36,525 nucleotides of DNA from Saprospiraceae bacterium (GCA_020629255.1 JAHDDR010000004.1:15157-51681), one strand, 5' to 3'; numbered from the stretch's first letter, positions 23,102 through 32,312 are shown. Program-made: numbers and translations. Notes: generated by a model not told the origin, from the sequence alone.

Positions 23102-24613
23102 TTAATTTGTATTTCGTTTAAAAATTTTATTCAAAAAAGAAAAAATAAAATCATTGATATCTAATGATACTTTCATTTTAATCGTTAAAAAAACAAAAAT
23201 TATACTAATAAATAAAGATTTTACAATTAGGTTAAGAACGGGGAAATCGGTAACTGGTATTATACAAGAAACTAGATAACAGAATAATGCAATAAAAATA
23301 GCTTTTATTGTTCCAAGGCTAAAGGGTTGCATTTTATATTTCATCCAAATAAATAAGGTTTTTGTAATGTTATATATAGCAAGGGAACTAAAGGTTGCTG
23401 TTGCAACACCCACTAATCCTAAACCAAACACTTCTATAAATAAAATATTAAAAAATACATTCATAAAAGCTAATAATAACACCATAAATACATTGAACCT
23501 ATAATATTTGGAATAATTGATAATCGGGCTATTGATACTTGTAGATGCATCTAATAATTTGGCTAATCCCAATATAAGAATTGCATTTTTCCCCAATTGG
23601 TAATCTTCTCCATTCGGGATGATTTTAAATAGCTCATTAATAGATGCCCAGATTAGGATAAAAATAAATAATCCAATCAAAACAGAAATAATCGAAGACT
23701 TCTTATATAAAATATTTATTTCTTTCAGATCATTATTATTCCATTTTTCAGAAACCAAAGGAATAAGAATTGCCAATAATGAATTGGCCGGAATTCCTAC
23801 TACACCTCCAATCAACATCGCAATTCTATATACTCCTGTTTTATCTAAATCTAATAATGTACCTGTCATATAAATATCAATCTGGGTAGCCAAAGCAAAC
23901 CCGACTCCGCTTAGAATTCCATAAAACGAATAGGTCGCCATTTCTTTTCCCAAGTTCTTTTCTCGAATGAACTTCAAGTTGGGTTTAATATTGAGTTCCC
24001 CCAAATAACATAAATAAGAAATAAGACCGATTAGAGAAATGGTATAGGTAATAACACAAGAATGAACGAAACCACTAAAATTCAAAAAACCTATTCCATA
24101 TAAAATAGCTGAGATAGGAATACCTATTTTAATCCATAAATAATTTAATACATTAGGAATAACTATGCGTTTGAAATTCGAAATATAGTTCGTTAAAAGA
24201 GTATTGAGCAATAGAATAAAAAGGAAAATAAATATGTATGGGAAATATTCTTGAAATAATCCGAAATTGGGATTATTTTCATACAAGCGAATTATTTTAT
24301 CATAATTATAATATGATAATAGTATGAATAAAAAATAGCCAAGAAGCGGAATGGAGAGCGTTATAAACAAAAGACCATTATTTCCGTTTTCTTTATTTTT
24401 GAAAACCGGAAAAAACTTAGTTGTGGTTAAAGACATTCCCAACACAACAAAAGGCAAAAACAAACTAGCTGTTGCTACAAGAAATGAATATAGCCCTAAC
24501 TCTTCGGTAGTAAGGAAATTGGTGTAGATAAATAAAACATTTACCATACCCAAAACAACACTTGTATAAGTAATAATACTGTGTTTTATGCTTTGCCGCT
24601 GTACAATTCCCAT
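23102..24613 (-). CDS. Polysaccharide flippase, Wzx/RfbX (MOP) family
   Basis: 503 residues with about 12-14 hydrophobic segments spread evenly, the topology of MOP-superfamily O-antigen/teichoic-acid flippases. The N-terminal helix region IKHSIITYTSVVLGMVNVLF followed by EELGLYSFLVATASLF is the usual opening of the family, and the central ATQIDIYMTGTLLDLDKTGV repeats the pseudo-symmetric start of the second half. It would flip an undecaprenyl-linked oligosaccharide across the inner membrane. The sequence is A/T-rich, as is common for polysaccharide genes. It is upstream of and cotranscribed with the glycosyltransferase; no Wzy polymerase is visible in the window. Confidence 0.88.
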   Translation of the reverse strand: MGIVQRQSIKHSIITYTSVVLGMVNVLFIYTNFLTTEELGLYSFLVATASLFLPFVVLGMSLTTTKFFPVFKNKENGNNGLLFITLSIPLLGYFLFILLSYYNYDKIIRLYENNPNFGLFQEYFPYIFIFLFILLLNTLLTNYISNFKRIVIPNVLNYLWIKIGIPISAILYGIGFLNFSGFVHSCVITYTISLIGLISYLCYLGELNIKPNLKFIREKNLGKEMATYSFYGILSGVGFALATQIDIYMTGTLLDLDKTGVYRIAMLIGGVVGIPANSLLAILIPLVSEKWNNNDLKEINILYKKSSIISVLIGLFIFILIWASINELFKIIPNGEDYQLGKNAILILGLAKLLDASTSINSPIINYSKYYRFNVFMVLLLAFMNVFFNILFIEVFGLGLVGVATATFSSLAIYNITKTLFIWMKYKMQPFSLGTIKAIFIALFCYLVSCIIPVTDFPVLNLIVKSLFISIIFVFLTIKMKVSLDINDFIFSFLNKIFKRNTN

Positions 24614-25018
24614 AACTTATTTAAAGAAAAAATCGTTGTATATCCTATAAACAACTCTAGATTCAGAAGTGATTACCATTTCCTCTAATTATCCGAATAA
24701 AAATCCATTCCCAAATCCTCACAGTCTAGTTTTTGAAAGAACATCATTGGAACACTATTTTCTAAACCCAACCAACTCCGATAGAAATGAAAAAACAAAT
24801 TAGAAGCATGACTTTTTTATCCTTCTGTTTATATCAAAGATAGAAAATCCCAAGTAAATTAATATATTGACGAGTAGAATATCACCAAATTTGTAATTTC
24901 GAACACTGAATTTGGTTTTTCTTTAAACAACAGCAATATTTGAGCGATATAAGTATTGGTTCGTTATCAAATAAAATCCAAGAATCATTACTATAATAAC
25001 AGAGACAATTATTCTAAC
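24614..25018. other. Intergenic region with a possible gene remnant
   Basis: No intact gene. On the minus strand, 24685-24816 is a 43-codon open frame reading SNLFFHFYRSWLGLENSVP then MMFFQKLDCEDLGMDFYSDN before its stop. It has coding-like character but no convincing start, and could be the tail of a decayed gene; I do not recognise it. The remaining DNA is AT-rich. The plus-strand TTG at 24956, upstream of the methyltransferase-like gene, is not a good start. Confidence 0.25.
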
Positions 25019-25855
25019 ATGAAAAAACGAGAAGTAGATAAAATTTATTTAGAACTGCCTTTTTTTAATATCGTTGCTATACTCCACCTCCTCCTTTTCT
25101 TTTCTATTGCTTTGCTTTTTTATCTCGGCTATGAAAAAATAGGGATTTTACTTATTTTTTTAAGCCTTACGGCCGATTTTCTGATTTTGTATAAATGTAT
25201 ACAAATGTTTTACCGGGCATTTTATCGACGACGTTTTGATTATCCCCAAGTCGAATCACTCTTTTCTATTTATTCTAACTTAAAACCTAGAATTCCTTAC
25301 CCTCCAATGAGAGGTTACGCCGGTTCTCCTGATTTTTTAAATGCTATTTTATACCAACTCATTACACGGCAGCCCAAGTTTATCGTGGAAGCGAGTTCCG
25401 GAGTATCTAGTATGGTCATTGCAGATTGGATTAAAACCTATTCTCCGGAAACAAAACATATTGCTTTGGAACATGAATCCAAATACGCATCCCTTACTCA
25501 GAGTAGAATTGATAACCCAACTACAAAAATTGTTCTTGCTCCTTTAAAAAATTATGATTTAGATGGGACGACCTTCAAATGGTATGATTTGAATGGGGTT
25601 TTTGATCATTCAGATCTTGAAATTGATATGCTTATCATTGACGGCCCCCCTGCGCATACCAATCATCTGGCACGATATCCGGCCCTTCCTCTTTTAGAGC
25701 AGAAATTTAGTAGAAATTGTATCACTATTTTGGATGATGGTCAAAGGGATGACGAAAAAGAAATCGTTGATTTGTGGAAAAAGAAATTCAATCTTGATGT
25801 AGAACACCTCGGTTTTTTGGAAAAAGAAGCCTACATTCTCAAATATAATTCTTAA
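25019..25855 (+). CDS. Membrane-anchored class I SAM methyltransferase-like protein
   Basis: 278 residues from ATG 25019; an in-frame TTG at 24956 would add 21 polar residues and is disfavoured. Two membrane segments at about 16-37 and 41-62 form an N-terminal hairpin. The soluble part has Rossmann-fold methyltransferase landmarks: IVEASSGVSSMVIADW (122-137, motif I position, with SSG rather than the usual GxG), HIALEHESKYASL (motif II, acidic end), and IDMLIIDGPPAH (motif IV-like, DGPP). The acceptor is unknown, and the divergent motif I leaves open a non-methyltransferase role. Its TAA overlaps the ATG of the GT2 gene by 1 nt, so modification of a surface glycan is likely (inference). Confidence 0.7.
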   Translation: MKKREVDKIYLELPFFNIVAILHLLLFFSIALLFYLGYEKIGILLIFLSLTADFLILYKCIQMFYRAFYRRRFDYPQVESLFSIYSNLKPRIPYPPMRGYAGSPDFLNAILYQLITRQPKFIVEASSGVSSMVIADWIKTYSPETKHIALEHESKYASLTQSRIDNPTTKIVLAPLKNYDLDGTTFKWYDLNGVFDHSDLEIDMLIIDGPPAHTNHLARYPALPLLEQKFSRNCITILDDGQRDDEKEIVDLWKKKFNLDVEHLGFLEKEAYILKYNS

Positions 25856-26793
25856 TGTCTGTTTCTGTAATCATACCTGTTTACAATGCAGAAAAATATA
25901 TAAAACAGGCCGTAGAATCTGCTATTGCCCAAAAGGAAACCGGTGAAATAATTCTCGTCGATGACGGGTATGGAGAACAGATGTTGAACATTTGTAAAGA
26001 GCTCGAACATCAATATGAGAAGGTTATATTATTACAACACCCTGATAAAAAAAATCATGGTGCGGGTGCTTCTAGAAATGTGGGTATAAAAGCCGCCCAA
26101 TTCGATTACATCGCTTTTTTAGATGCTGATGATTTTTATCTCCCGAATCGTTTTACCGAAACCTTGAAAATCTTTCATGCATTCCCTGATATCGAAGCGG
26201 TATATGGAACAACCGATTCGCATTTCGAAACAGAAGCATTGAAAAATAAATATGGTCCTGAATTAATTACTACTATAAAAAATCCTCCAGCCCCATCCAA
26301 GCTATTTTGGCATATGGAGCCCATTGGTAAAAACGGATATTTCACAACAGATGCCATCACTATTAGAAAATCAGCATTTTCAAAAATAGGTTTGTTCGAA
26401 AATTTAGAAGTCAACCAAGATATCAATCTTTGGCTGAAATTAGCTATGGCCTGCAAACTCTCTCCTACAACTTTACATAAAGCCATCGCTAGAAGAAGAG
26501 TTCACGAAGAGAATAGGAGTAGGAATAAAACCAAATATTTAATAAACCTACCTTTAAGTTATAAGAACCTAGTGATGTGGGGTATTAAGAAAAAAATTAG
26601 TATTGATAAGTTAAGTATCCTCTCTTTTTGGTTCTTGTTATGTAGAGCCAAGTATTTTTTAGCTCTGCCAGAAAAAAATATACTGAAAACCGCCATCAAA
26701 GAGTTACCGTTTTATTGTATCGTTTGTCCCATTGTAATTCTGATGTTTCCTTTCATTATATATTTCCAATATTATAAAAGAAAGAGGCAATAA
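25855..26793 (+). CDS. Family 2 glycosyltransferase
   Basis: 312 residues. The GT2 start SVIIPVYNAEKYIKQAVES, the nucleotide-binding VDDG (residues 35-38, here VDDGYGE instead of the common VDDGSTD), GAGASRNVGIKAA and the DxD metal motif FLDADDFYLPNR (Asp90-Asp92) are all present. The acceptor half includes VNQDINLWLKLAMACK, the ED/QD-type motif where the base residue normally sits. The C-terminus has one or two hydrophobic segments (YCIVCPIVILMFPFIIYFQY), anchoring it to the inner membrane. It inverts a nucleotide-activated sugar onto a glycan or lipid. Coupled by 1-nt overlap to the methyltransferase-like gene. Confidence 0.9.
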   Translation: MSVSVIIPVYNAEKYIKQAVESAIAQKETGEIILVDDGYGEQMLNICKELEHQYEKVILLQHPDKKNHGAGASRNVGIKAAQFDYIAFLDADDFYLPNRFTETLKIFHAFPDIEAVYGTTDSHFETEALKNKYGPELITTIKNPPAPSKLFWHMEPIGKNGYFTTDAITIRKSAFSKIGLFENLEVNQDINLWLKLAMACKLSPTTLHKAIARRRVHEENRSRNKTKYLINLPLSYKNLVMWGIKKKISIDKLSILSFWFLLCRAKYFLALPEKNILKTAIKELPFYCIVCPIVILMFPFIIYFQYYKRKRQ

Positions 26794-26797
26794 AAAA

Positions 26798-26830
26798 CCC
26801 TCTAGAATTACAATTAATTTTTCTAGAGGG
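26798..26830. terminator. Terminator between GT2 and YfhO genes
   Basis: CCCTCTAGA (26798-26806) pairs perfectly with TCTAGAGGG (26822-26830). Read on the minus strand it is followed by six T, so it is a good terminator for the YfhO gene; on the plus strand it could also end the GT2 transcript. Confidence 0.75.
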
Positions 26831-26862
26831 TAATTTATGACTATGACCTAAAAGGATAATTA

Positions 26863-29409
26863 TTATTTCTTTTTCTTTCCTTTCTTCGATTTAGAAACCG
26901 TCTTTTTTACCGGTGTTTTCTTTTCTTTCACTTCCACATCCGAAATAGATTCCAATTCTGGTAAACCATTATTTTTGAAATAAAGGAATAATCCTCCAAA
27001 AAATAAAAGGAGCATCAAGATAGAACCCACCACAGAAATGGTTTCTCCTAGATAAAAAGAGCGGGGTTCGAAACGCATTTCCAATTCATGTTTTCCGGCC
27101 GGAAGCCTACAAGCCCTTAAAGCGAAATTTGCTTTCATGAATGGGTCATAAGGTTGTCCATCCAAATAAACCGACCATCCTTTTTCGGGTGGATAATACA
27201 TTTCGGAAAACACAGCCAATCCTTCATTGGCATTCGAATATTCATACACCATTTTATCCGGATGATAACTCGTCAATTTTATATAAGCCATGGAATCCGG
27301 AACAATATTCAAACCACTCAAAGGGGCAGATTCTGCTTTTTGCACTACAGCTTTATTCTCAGGATTCAAATTTGCAAGTGCATTAATTTCTGCATCACCA
27401 TCAGCAACAATTTCATAATTATTGACAAACCAAGCATTGCCCAAAGCAGAAGGATTCCGGCTCGCCGATGCATTATTTCCTTCTCCTTGAATAATGTACT
27501 TGGTATTATACATTCCAAAAACATGCATATTTTTTCCTGGATTGGAAAAATACCTTTCAAACAATTCTTGATACCGTATCAATTTAGCAGCATGATAGCC
27601 CCCCATACTTTTATGGAAATACGATGCATAAGAATCAGTAGAAAAATTTCCATTAGATAAATCCAAAACTCGATAATGCAAATCACTATCTTTTTGTATT
27701 TCTAAATCTACCGGACGTGGAGATTGTTGTTGTTGATCCAATTCTTTTTTGTCCTCGAATTTTTCACTCCTCATATAACGGGCATCAAACGACCAGATGT
27801 CAATAACCATGAGTAAACCTACACCTAAAACAGTAAATAACCCTTTGACTTTTCCTTGCAAGTAAGCCCACATTAATCCTGCAGCTAAAGCAATGAAAAT
27901 CAAAGAACGAATCGCATCTGTTCTAAGCATACTTGCCCGATCTTCTTTCAATAAACGGGTCAAATCCGGACCAGCCTTACTATCATTTTTTCCCGACAAA
28001 TCCATACCATAACTGGCTAAAAAAGCAAGGAGGCACACCCCCCCCACAATACCAAAGGCATACATCAAAGCTTTTTGTTTTGCTTCCGCTGAAACTTCTT
28101 TATCCACTAATTTCTGAAGACCAAGCATTGCCAGAAGAATAAAAGCCAACTGAGCCAAGCCCAATGCCATGGATACGGCTCTGAATTTATTGAACATAGG
28201 AACATAATCCACCAAAAAATGGTTGAGGAAAAAATTTCCGCCCCAAGAAATCATAATAGCAAAAAGAGCTGCCAATAACAGCCATATTTTCATTTCTCCT
28301 TTTACCAAAAAGCCACCGAAAGCAAACAGGAAACAGATAATCGCTCCAAAGTAAATACCCATTCCTACAAAGGGCTGGTCTCCGGTATACATCAGCATTC
28401 CTGCCTGTTGGTTGGCCGTACTCTTTGCTTGGGCACTAGACATGCCCTGCTGCTTAAAAGCTTGGACCAGTCTATCATAAGTTTTTGTCTTTTCATAGGA
28501 TTGGGCAGCGCCTCCCCCCATGTATTGTGGTACAAGGAGAGTCATGGTTTCTCCTATACCATAACTCCATCCCCATAAATAATCCTTATCCAAACCATCG
28601 CCTTTGGCTGCTTTGGCCTTTAATTCCGATTTTCCTCTTGTGGATTCTGCAGCAAATTCATAGGTACTCCATAGTTTAGATGTACTAGGAAGAATACCCA
28701 GTAACAAACCTATTACTAGAATTCCTGCTGCCTTACCAAAATTAGGTAAGGTTTGGTTTCGAATAGCTTTAATCAACTCTATTATTCCTAGTATACACAA
28801 GGTAAGATATGCGTAAAAAGTAATCTGTATATGATTCGGGTAAAGATGCAAACATGTAGCTAATGCAAAGATTCCTCCTCCTAATAAGTACTTCCCCCTA
28901 AAAGCAAGAATGGGCCCCAAATAAACCAAGGGCAAAATAGAAAATGCGACCAATTTCGTAAGGTGCCCCGCTTCTGCCAAATCCATATGGTTCCCAGCAA
29001 TCCCATAACAGATCGATCCGAATATGGCAATTCTCCAATCCATTTTGAGTCCAATAAATAACAAATAACAAGAAAACATCGCAAATAAAATCACAAACGG
29101 AATATTGCTCGGACCTTGCCATAGGTACAAGCCATAAAAAATATGTTTTCCATAATTGCCCTTTGTAGTTAAATGGATCTGATGTGTCGGCATTCCTCCA
29201 AATGCTGCATTGGTCCATTGTGGGGCTACTCCTGTTTCTTTTTTTATTTTGGAAATTTCTGCTGCCATTCCCTTAGCCTTATAATCATCTGATTGGGATA
29301 ACGTTTTCCCATCAAAAACCAGAGGCTTGAAAAAAATAAATGAAACAAGCATAAAAATGGCATAGGCTCCAATATGTGGCAATATCTTTTTTATGATTTG
29401 GTTATCCAT
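26863..29409 (-). CDS. YfhO-family polytopic membrane protein
   Basis: 848 residues. About a dozen membrane helices occupy the first ~560 residues, opening with HIGAYAIFMLVSFIFFKPLV and a periplasmic loop DGKTLSQSDDYKAKGMAAEI, whose acidic residues sit where GT-C transferases hold their catalytic Asp. A soluble periplasmic domain follows (about 570-780, including LHYRVLDLSNGNFSTD), then EMYYPPEKGWSVYLDGQPYD, a final membrane helix and a very basic Lys-rich tail. YfhO in Bacillus glycosylates lipoteichoic acid; in Bacteroidota the family is common with unknown acceptors. Monocistronic, with its own terminator. Confidence 0.88.
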   Translation of the reverse strand: MDNQIIKKILPHIGAYAIFMLVSFIFFKPLVFDGKTLSQSDDYKAKGMAAEISKIKKETGVAPQWTNAAFGGMPTHQIHLTTKGNYGKHIFYGLYLWQGPSNIPFVILFAMFSCYLLFIGLKMDWRIAIFGSICYGIAGNHMDLAEAGHLTKLVAFSILPLVYLGPILAFRGKYLLGGGIFALATCLHLYPNHIQITFYAYLTLCILGIIELIKAIRNQTLPNFGKAAGILVIGLLLGILPSTSKLWSTYEFAAESTRGKSELKAKAAKGDGLDKDYLWGWSYGIGETMTLLVPQYMGGGAAQSYEKTKTYDRLVQAFKQQGMSSAQAKSTANQQAGMLMYTGDQPFVGMGIYFGAIICFLFAFGGFLVKGEMKIWLLLAALFAIMISWGGNFFLNHFLVDYVPMFNKFRAVSMALGLAQLAFILLAMLGLQKLVDKEVSAEAKQKALMYAFGIVGGVCLLAFLASYGMDLSGKNDSKAGPDLTRLLKEDRASMLRTDAIRSLIFIALAAGLMWAYLQGKVKGLFTVLGVGLLMVIDIWSFDARYMRSEKFEDKKELDQQQQSPRPVDLEIQKDSDLHYRVLDLSNGNFSTDSYASYFHKSMGGYHAAKLIRYQELFERYFSNPGKNMHVFGMYNTKYIIQGEGNNASASRNPSALGNAWFVNNYEIVADGDAEINALANLNPENKAVVQKAESAPLSGLNIVPDSMAYIKLTSYHPDKMVYEYSNANEGLAVFSEMYYPPEKGWSVYLDGQPYDPFMKANFALRACRLPAGKHELEMRFEPRSFYLGETISVVGSILMLLLFFGGLFLYFKNNGLPELESISDVEVKEKKTPVKKTVSKSKKGKKKK

Positions 29410-29480
29410 TAGAAAATGTTTGAAATTGAGTTGGTTTCTTAATAATCCCCAAAGATGTATCTATTATAATTCTATATGTT

Positions 29481-29488
29481 CAAAGGTA
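29481..29488 (-). promoter_or_regulatory. Putative -7 element for the YfhO gene
   Basis: TACCTTTG on the minus strand fits TAnnTTTG, about 70 nt before the ATG at 29409. No clear -33 box at the standard spacing. Confidence 0.35.
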
Positions 29489-29604
29489 CATATTTTTTAT
29501 ATATGGAGAAGAATGCCAAATTCTGAAAACAAGAGGATTTATTACATAAGATATCATTAAACTTATTACATTAGCCACATAAAATTAGTACACTTATACT
29601 AATT

Positions 29605-29612
29605 TATTTTTG
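29605..29612 (+). promoter_or_regulatory. Putative -7 element for the SDR operon
   Basis: TATTTTTG fits TAnnTTTG, 16 nt before the chosen ATG at 29629, giving a very short 5' leader. The -33 region has only a TTAG at 16-nt spacing. Confidence 0.4.
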
Positions 29613-29628
29613 CTTGCAAAATTTTACT

Positions 29629-30408
29629 ATGAAAACAGTCCTTATAACAGGAGGAAGTAGTGGTATTGGATTAGAATTATCTAAGCTCTTTGCCAAGGAT
29701 AATTATAATTTGGTTATTGTATCCAAATTTGAAGAGGAATTGGAAGCAGCTCAAACATATTTACATGAATTGTTCCCTCATATAAATATTGAAACCTTCC
29801 AACAAGATCTAACAGAAAATAATGCGACTCAAAATGTGCATCGTTTCATTCATGATAATAATATCGATGTTGATGTTTTAGTCAACAATGCCGGCTTTGG
29901 CTCGTATGGATATATTAATGATGCAGATATAGAAAAGGAGTCGGATATGATCCGTCTGAATGTTCTTTGCGTATATCAAATGACTCGGCTTTTTCTCAAA
30001 GACATGGTCAAAAAAGACAAGGGGAAAATCTTGAATATTTCTTCCATTACAGCATTCCAACCTTCTCCATATTTTGCTACCTATGCTTCGACCAAAGCTT
30101 TTGTAAAAAACTTCAGCCAAGCCATCAACTATGAGTTGAAATCGCAAAAAAGTAAGGTAAGGGTTACAGTAGCATGTCCAACATCGGTAAAAACACAATT
30201 CCAACAAGCTGCCAATATGGGGGGAATGAAATTGTTTGATAGCTGGATGGCGGTTTCTCCCGAAACAGTGGCCAAAGATGCTTATGTGGCTCTTCATTCC
30301 AATAAAGATTTGGTCGTGCCCAAGAAATTTTTTCAATACCTCAATGAATTTACAAAGAGACTACCAACTAGCTTGCTTATGAAAATATCAGACCATCAAC
30401 TAAAATAA
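29629..30408 (+). CDS. Short-chain dehydrogenase/reductase (classical SDR)
   Basis: 259 residues from ATG 29629; a TTG at 29614 overlaps the start site region and is rejected. The NAD(P)-binding motif is TGGSSGIG (residues 7-14), followed by VLVNNAGFGSYG and the catalytic set Ser (NISSITAF) and YASTK (Tyr-x-x-x-Lys). It reduces or oxidises a hydroxyl/keto group; among SDRs it resembles the DltE/YqjQ-like general oxidoreductases, and the substrate is unknown. It is followed 20 nt later by the acyl-CoA dehydrogenase-SCP2 gene, which suggests an acyl or sterol-like lipid substrate. Confidence 0.9.
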   Translation: MKTVLITGGSSGIGLELSKLFAKDNYNLVIVSKFEEELEAAQTYLHELFPHINIETFQQDLTENNATQNVHRFIHDNNIDVDVLVNNAGFGSYGYINDADIEKESDMIRLNVLCVYQMTRLFLKDMVKKDKGKILNISSITAFQPSPYFATYASTKAFVKNFSQAINYELKSQKSKVRVTVACPTSVKTQFQQAANMGGMKLFDSWMAVSPETVAKDAYVALHSNKDLVVPKKFFQYLNEFTKRLPTSLLMKISDHQLK

Positions 30409-30428
30409 ACATCATAATCAATTATACA

Positions 30429-31943
30429 ATGAATATTTATAAAAGATATTTTAGCGAAGATCATGAAATGTTCCGCCAAGGACTTCGGGACTTCTTGAAA
30501 AAAGAGGTCATTCCTCATATCGATCAATGGGAAGAAGAACGGAAAACCCCTCGCGAAATTTGGAAAAAAATGGGAGATATGGGCTACCTCGGCCTTAACT
30601 ACCCAGAAGAGTATGGAGGCATGGACGCCGATTTTTTCTACTCCGTCGTATTCATGGAAGAAATTGCTAAATGTTACTCTGGTGGCTTTACCATTGCTCC
30701 CTTGGTTATGCAGTACATGTCCACTCCTTACATCTTTAAGTATGGCTCTGATTTCCTAAAGAAAAAATATTTGGCAAAGACCGTTGCCGGAGAATGGATC
30801 AGTTCCATTGCCATTACAGAACCGGGAGCCGGGTCGGATGCTGCCAACATCCAAACCAAAGCCATCAAGAAAGGAGATCATTATATTGTAAATGGTTCGA
30901 AGACATTTATCACCAATGCCTTTTATGGAGACTACATGGTAACTGTTGTAAAAACCGATCCCGAAGCAGGTGTGAACGGTGTAAGTTTATTAGTAATTGA
31001 TAGAAATGCCGAAGGGGTATCTGCCCGCAAACTTAAAAAACTAGGCTGGCATGCTTCAGATACCGCCGAACTCAATTTCGATGATGTGAAAGTACCAGTT
31101 GAGAATTTAATCGGTGAGGAAGGACAAGGCTTTTATTATTTAATGGGAGGCTTACAATTGGAGCGATTGGCGGGTGCTGTTTCCGGAGTTGCCGGATGTG
31201 AATCGGCTTTAGAATATGCTCTTCAATACATGGGAGAACGTAAGGCTTTTGGAAGAACCATCAACAAATTCCAGGTACTAAGGCATCGGGTGGCACAATT
31301 GGCTACAGAAATTGAAAGTGCCAAAGCATTCACCTATCATCTTTGTGATTTGCATAATCAAGATGAATATTGTGTGAAGGAGTGCTCTATGGCAAAACTT
31401 TTGGTTTCTGAATTATCAGATAAAGTCATGTACCAATGCCTTCAATTTTTTGGCGGTTATGGATACATGGAAGAATACAAAATGGCAAGGATGTTCCGCG
31501 ACTCTAGAATTTTGACCATTGGTGGTGGTTCTTCGGAAATTATGCGGGAAATTATTTCTAAAATGGTGATTGATGAAAAAGAATATGAAGCAGCACAACT
31601 CTCCGAAGCATCCAACGGGAACGGAAATCATGCACCAAAAGGGGGAGAAATGTTTGATAAAATTTATCAAATTATAGAAAAGAATGCAACGAAAACAAGA
31701 GCCTTGGGCAATACGCTTAAATTTAATTTGGATGGGCAACACATCCACATCAATGGAAAAGGGGATGCCAATTCCGTAGCTAAAATGAATGAGGATGCCG
31801 AATGTACCATAACCGTTTCGCCCGAAGATTTCATGGCATTACTCAAAGGGCAACTCAATCCCATGACAGCGATGATGTCGGGTAAAATCAAGATAGATGG
31901 GAACATGGGGGTCGCTATGAAACTTCAAGCACTCATGAATTAA
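30429..31943 (+). CDS. Acyl-CoA dehydrogenase fused to a C-terminal SCP2 sterol-carrier domain
   Basis: 504 residues. Residues 1-385 are a full acyl-CoA dehydrogenase: an N-terminal helical domain, the FAD/substrate loop ITEPGAGSDAANIQTKA, VNGSKTFITNA, the RKAFGRTINKFQ loop and a C-terminal GGYGYMEEYKMARMFRD. The usual MCAD-type catalytic Glu (EGT) is replaced by GGGSSEIM; a Glu at 245 in LQLERLAGAV is in the place of the base of isovaleryl-CoA/long-chain enzymes. After an Asn/Gly-rich linker (about 394-407), residues ~408-504 form an SCP2-like lipid-binding domain with TLKFNLDGQHIHI, CTITVSPEDFMALLKGQLNP and MMSGKIKIDGNMGVAMKLQ. The fusion suggests delivery of a bulky acyl-CoA to the active site. 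A terminator follows. Confidence 0.93.
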   Translation: MNIYKRYFSEDHEMFRQGLRDFLKKEVIPHIDQWEEERKTPREIWKKMGDMGYLGLNYPEEYGGMDADFFYSVVFMEEIAKCYSGGFTIAPLVMQYMSTPYIFKYGSDFLKKKYLAKTVAGEWISSIAITEPGAGSDAANIQTKAIKKGDHYIVNGSKTFITNAFYGDYMVTVVKTDPEAGVNGVSLLVIDRNAEGVSARKLKKLGWHASDTAELNFDDVKVPVENLIGEEGQGFYYLMGGLQLERLAGAVSGVAGCESALEYALQYMGERKAFGRTINKFQVLRHRVAQLATEIESAKAFTYHLCDLHNQDEYCVKECSMAKLLVSELSDKVMYQCLQFFGGYGYMEEYKMARMFRDSRILTIGGGSSEIMREIISKMVIDEKEYEAAQLSEASNGNGNHAPKGGEMFDKIYQIIEKNATKTRALGNTLKFNLDGQHIHINGKGDANSVAKMNEDAECTITVSPEDFMALLKGQLNPMTAMMSGKIKIDGNMGVAMKLQALMN

Positions 31944-31961
31944 TCAATATTTTAAATTTTC

Positions 31962-31992
31962 AATCCGCCTCGCAATTTCGGGGCGGATTTGT
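31962..31992 (+). terminator. Terminator after the ACAD-SCP2 gene
   Basis: AATCCGCC (31962-31969) pairs with GGCGGATT (31982-31989), with inner pairs possible, followed by a T-rich TTGTTTTA. It begins 18 nt after the stop. The small downstream gene starts just beyond, so readthrough or its own promoter is needed. Confidence 0.7.
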
Positions 31993-32000
31993 TTTATCCT

Positions 32001-32303
32001 ATGAAGAAAGCCATCATTATTATATTTATGGGAATAATATACTTTATTATTTCTACCCTTCTTACTATGAAAATTGAAACACCTTTCGATGGTAATGACA
32101 CCTTTGGTTTTCCCTTTATTTTTTTCGAACGATTTAGCCAACATTGTAATCCTTGCCCTTCTGAACCTACCGCTATGTATTGGGACTTTTTTTTGTATGA
32201 TACACTGATTTCTTTTTCCTTCGCCTTTTTATTGTTTACTTTCATCATGAAATTAAAAAAACGAACAAATCCCAAAGGGATTCTGGATGATGATTGGGAT
32301 TAA
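32001..32303 (+). CDS. Small membrane protein with two helices
   Basis: 100 residues from ATG 32001; a TTG at 31989 lies inside the terminator stem and is rejected. Two hydrophobic segments (AIIIIFMGIIYFIISTLL near the N-terminus and LISFSFAFLLFTFIM near residue 75) flank an external loop with a CNPCPSEP motif, whose two Cys may form a disulfide or bind metal. The C-terminus is basic then acidic (KKRTNPKGILDDDWD). I do not recognise a family. It sits 9 nt before an SDR gene in the same orientation, downstream of a lipid-metabolism unit. Confidence 0.6.
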   Translation: MKKAIIIIFMGIIYFIISTLLTMKIETPFDGNDTFGFPFIFFERFSQHCNPCPSEPTAMYWDFFLYDTLISFSFAFLLFTFIMKLKKRTNPKGILDDDWD

Positions 32304-32312
32304 AATTCAAGG

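Noticed and set aside
26175-26486. Long antisense open frame inside the GT2 gene
   Set aside because: A shadow of the strongly supported plus-strand glycosyltransferase, with no domain or leader of its own.
27050-27080. GGTTCGAA resembling a tRNA T-arm
   Set aside because: Located inside the YfhO coding sequence with no acceptor stem or anticodon arm nearby.
27154-27660. 168-codon plus-strand frame inside the YfhO gene
   Set aside because: Antisense to a well-conserved protein, with low-complexity composition and no recognisable motif.
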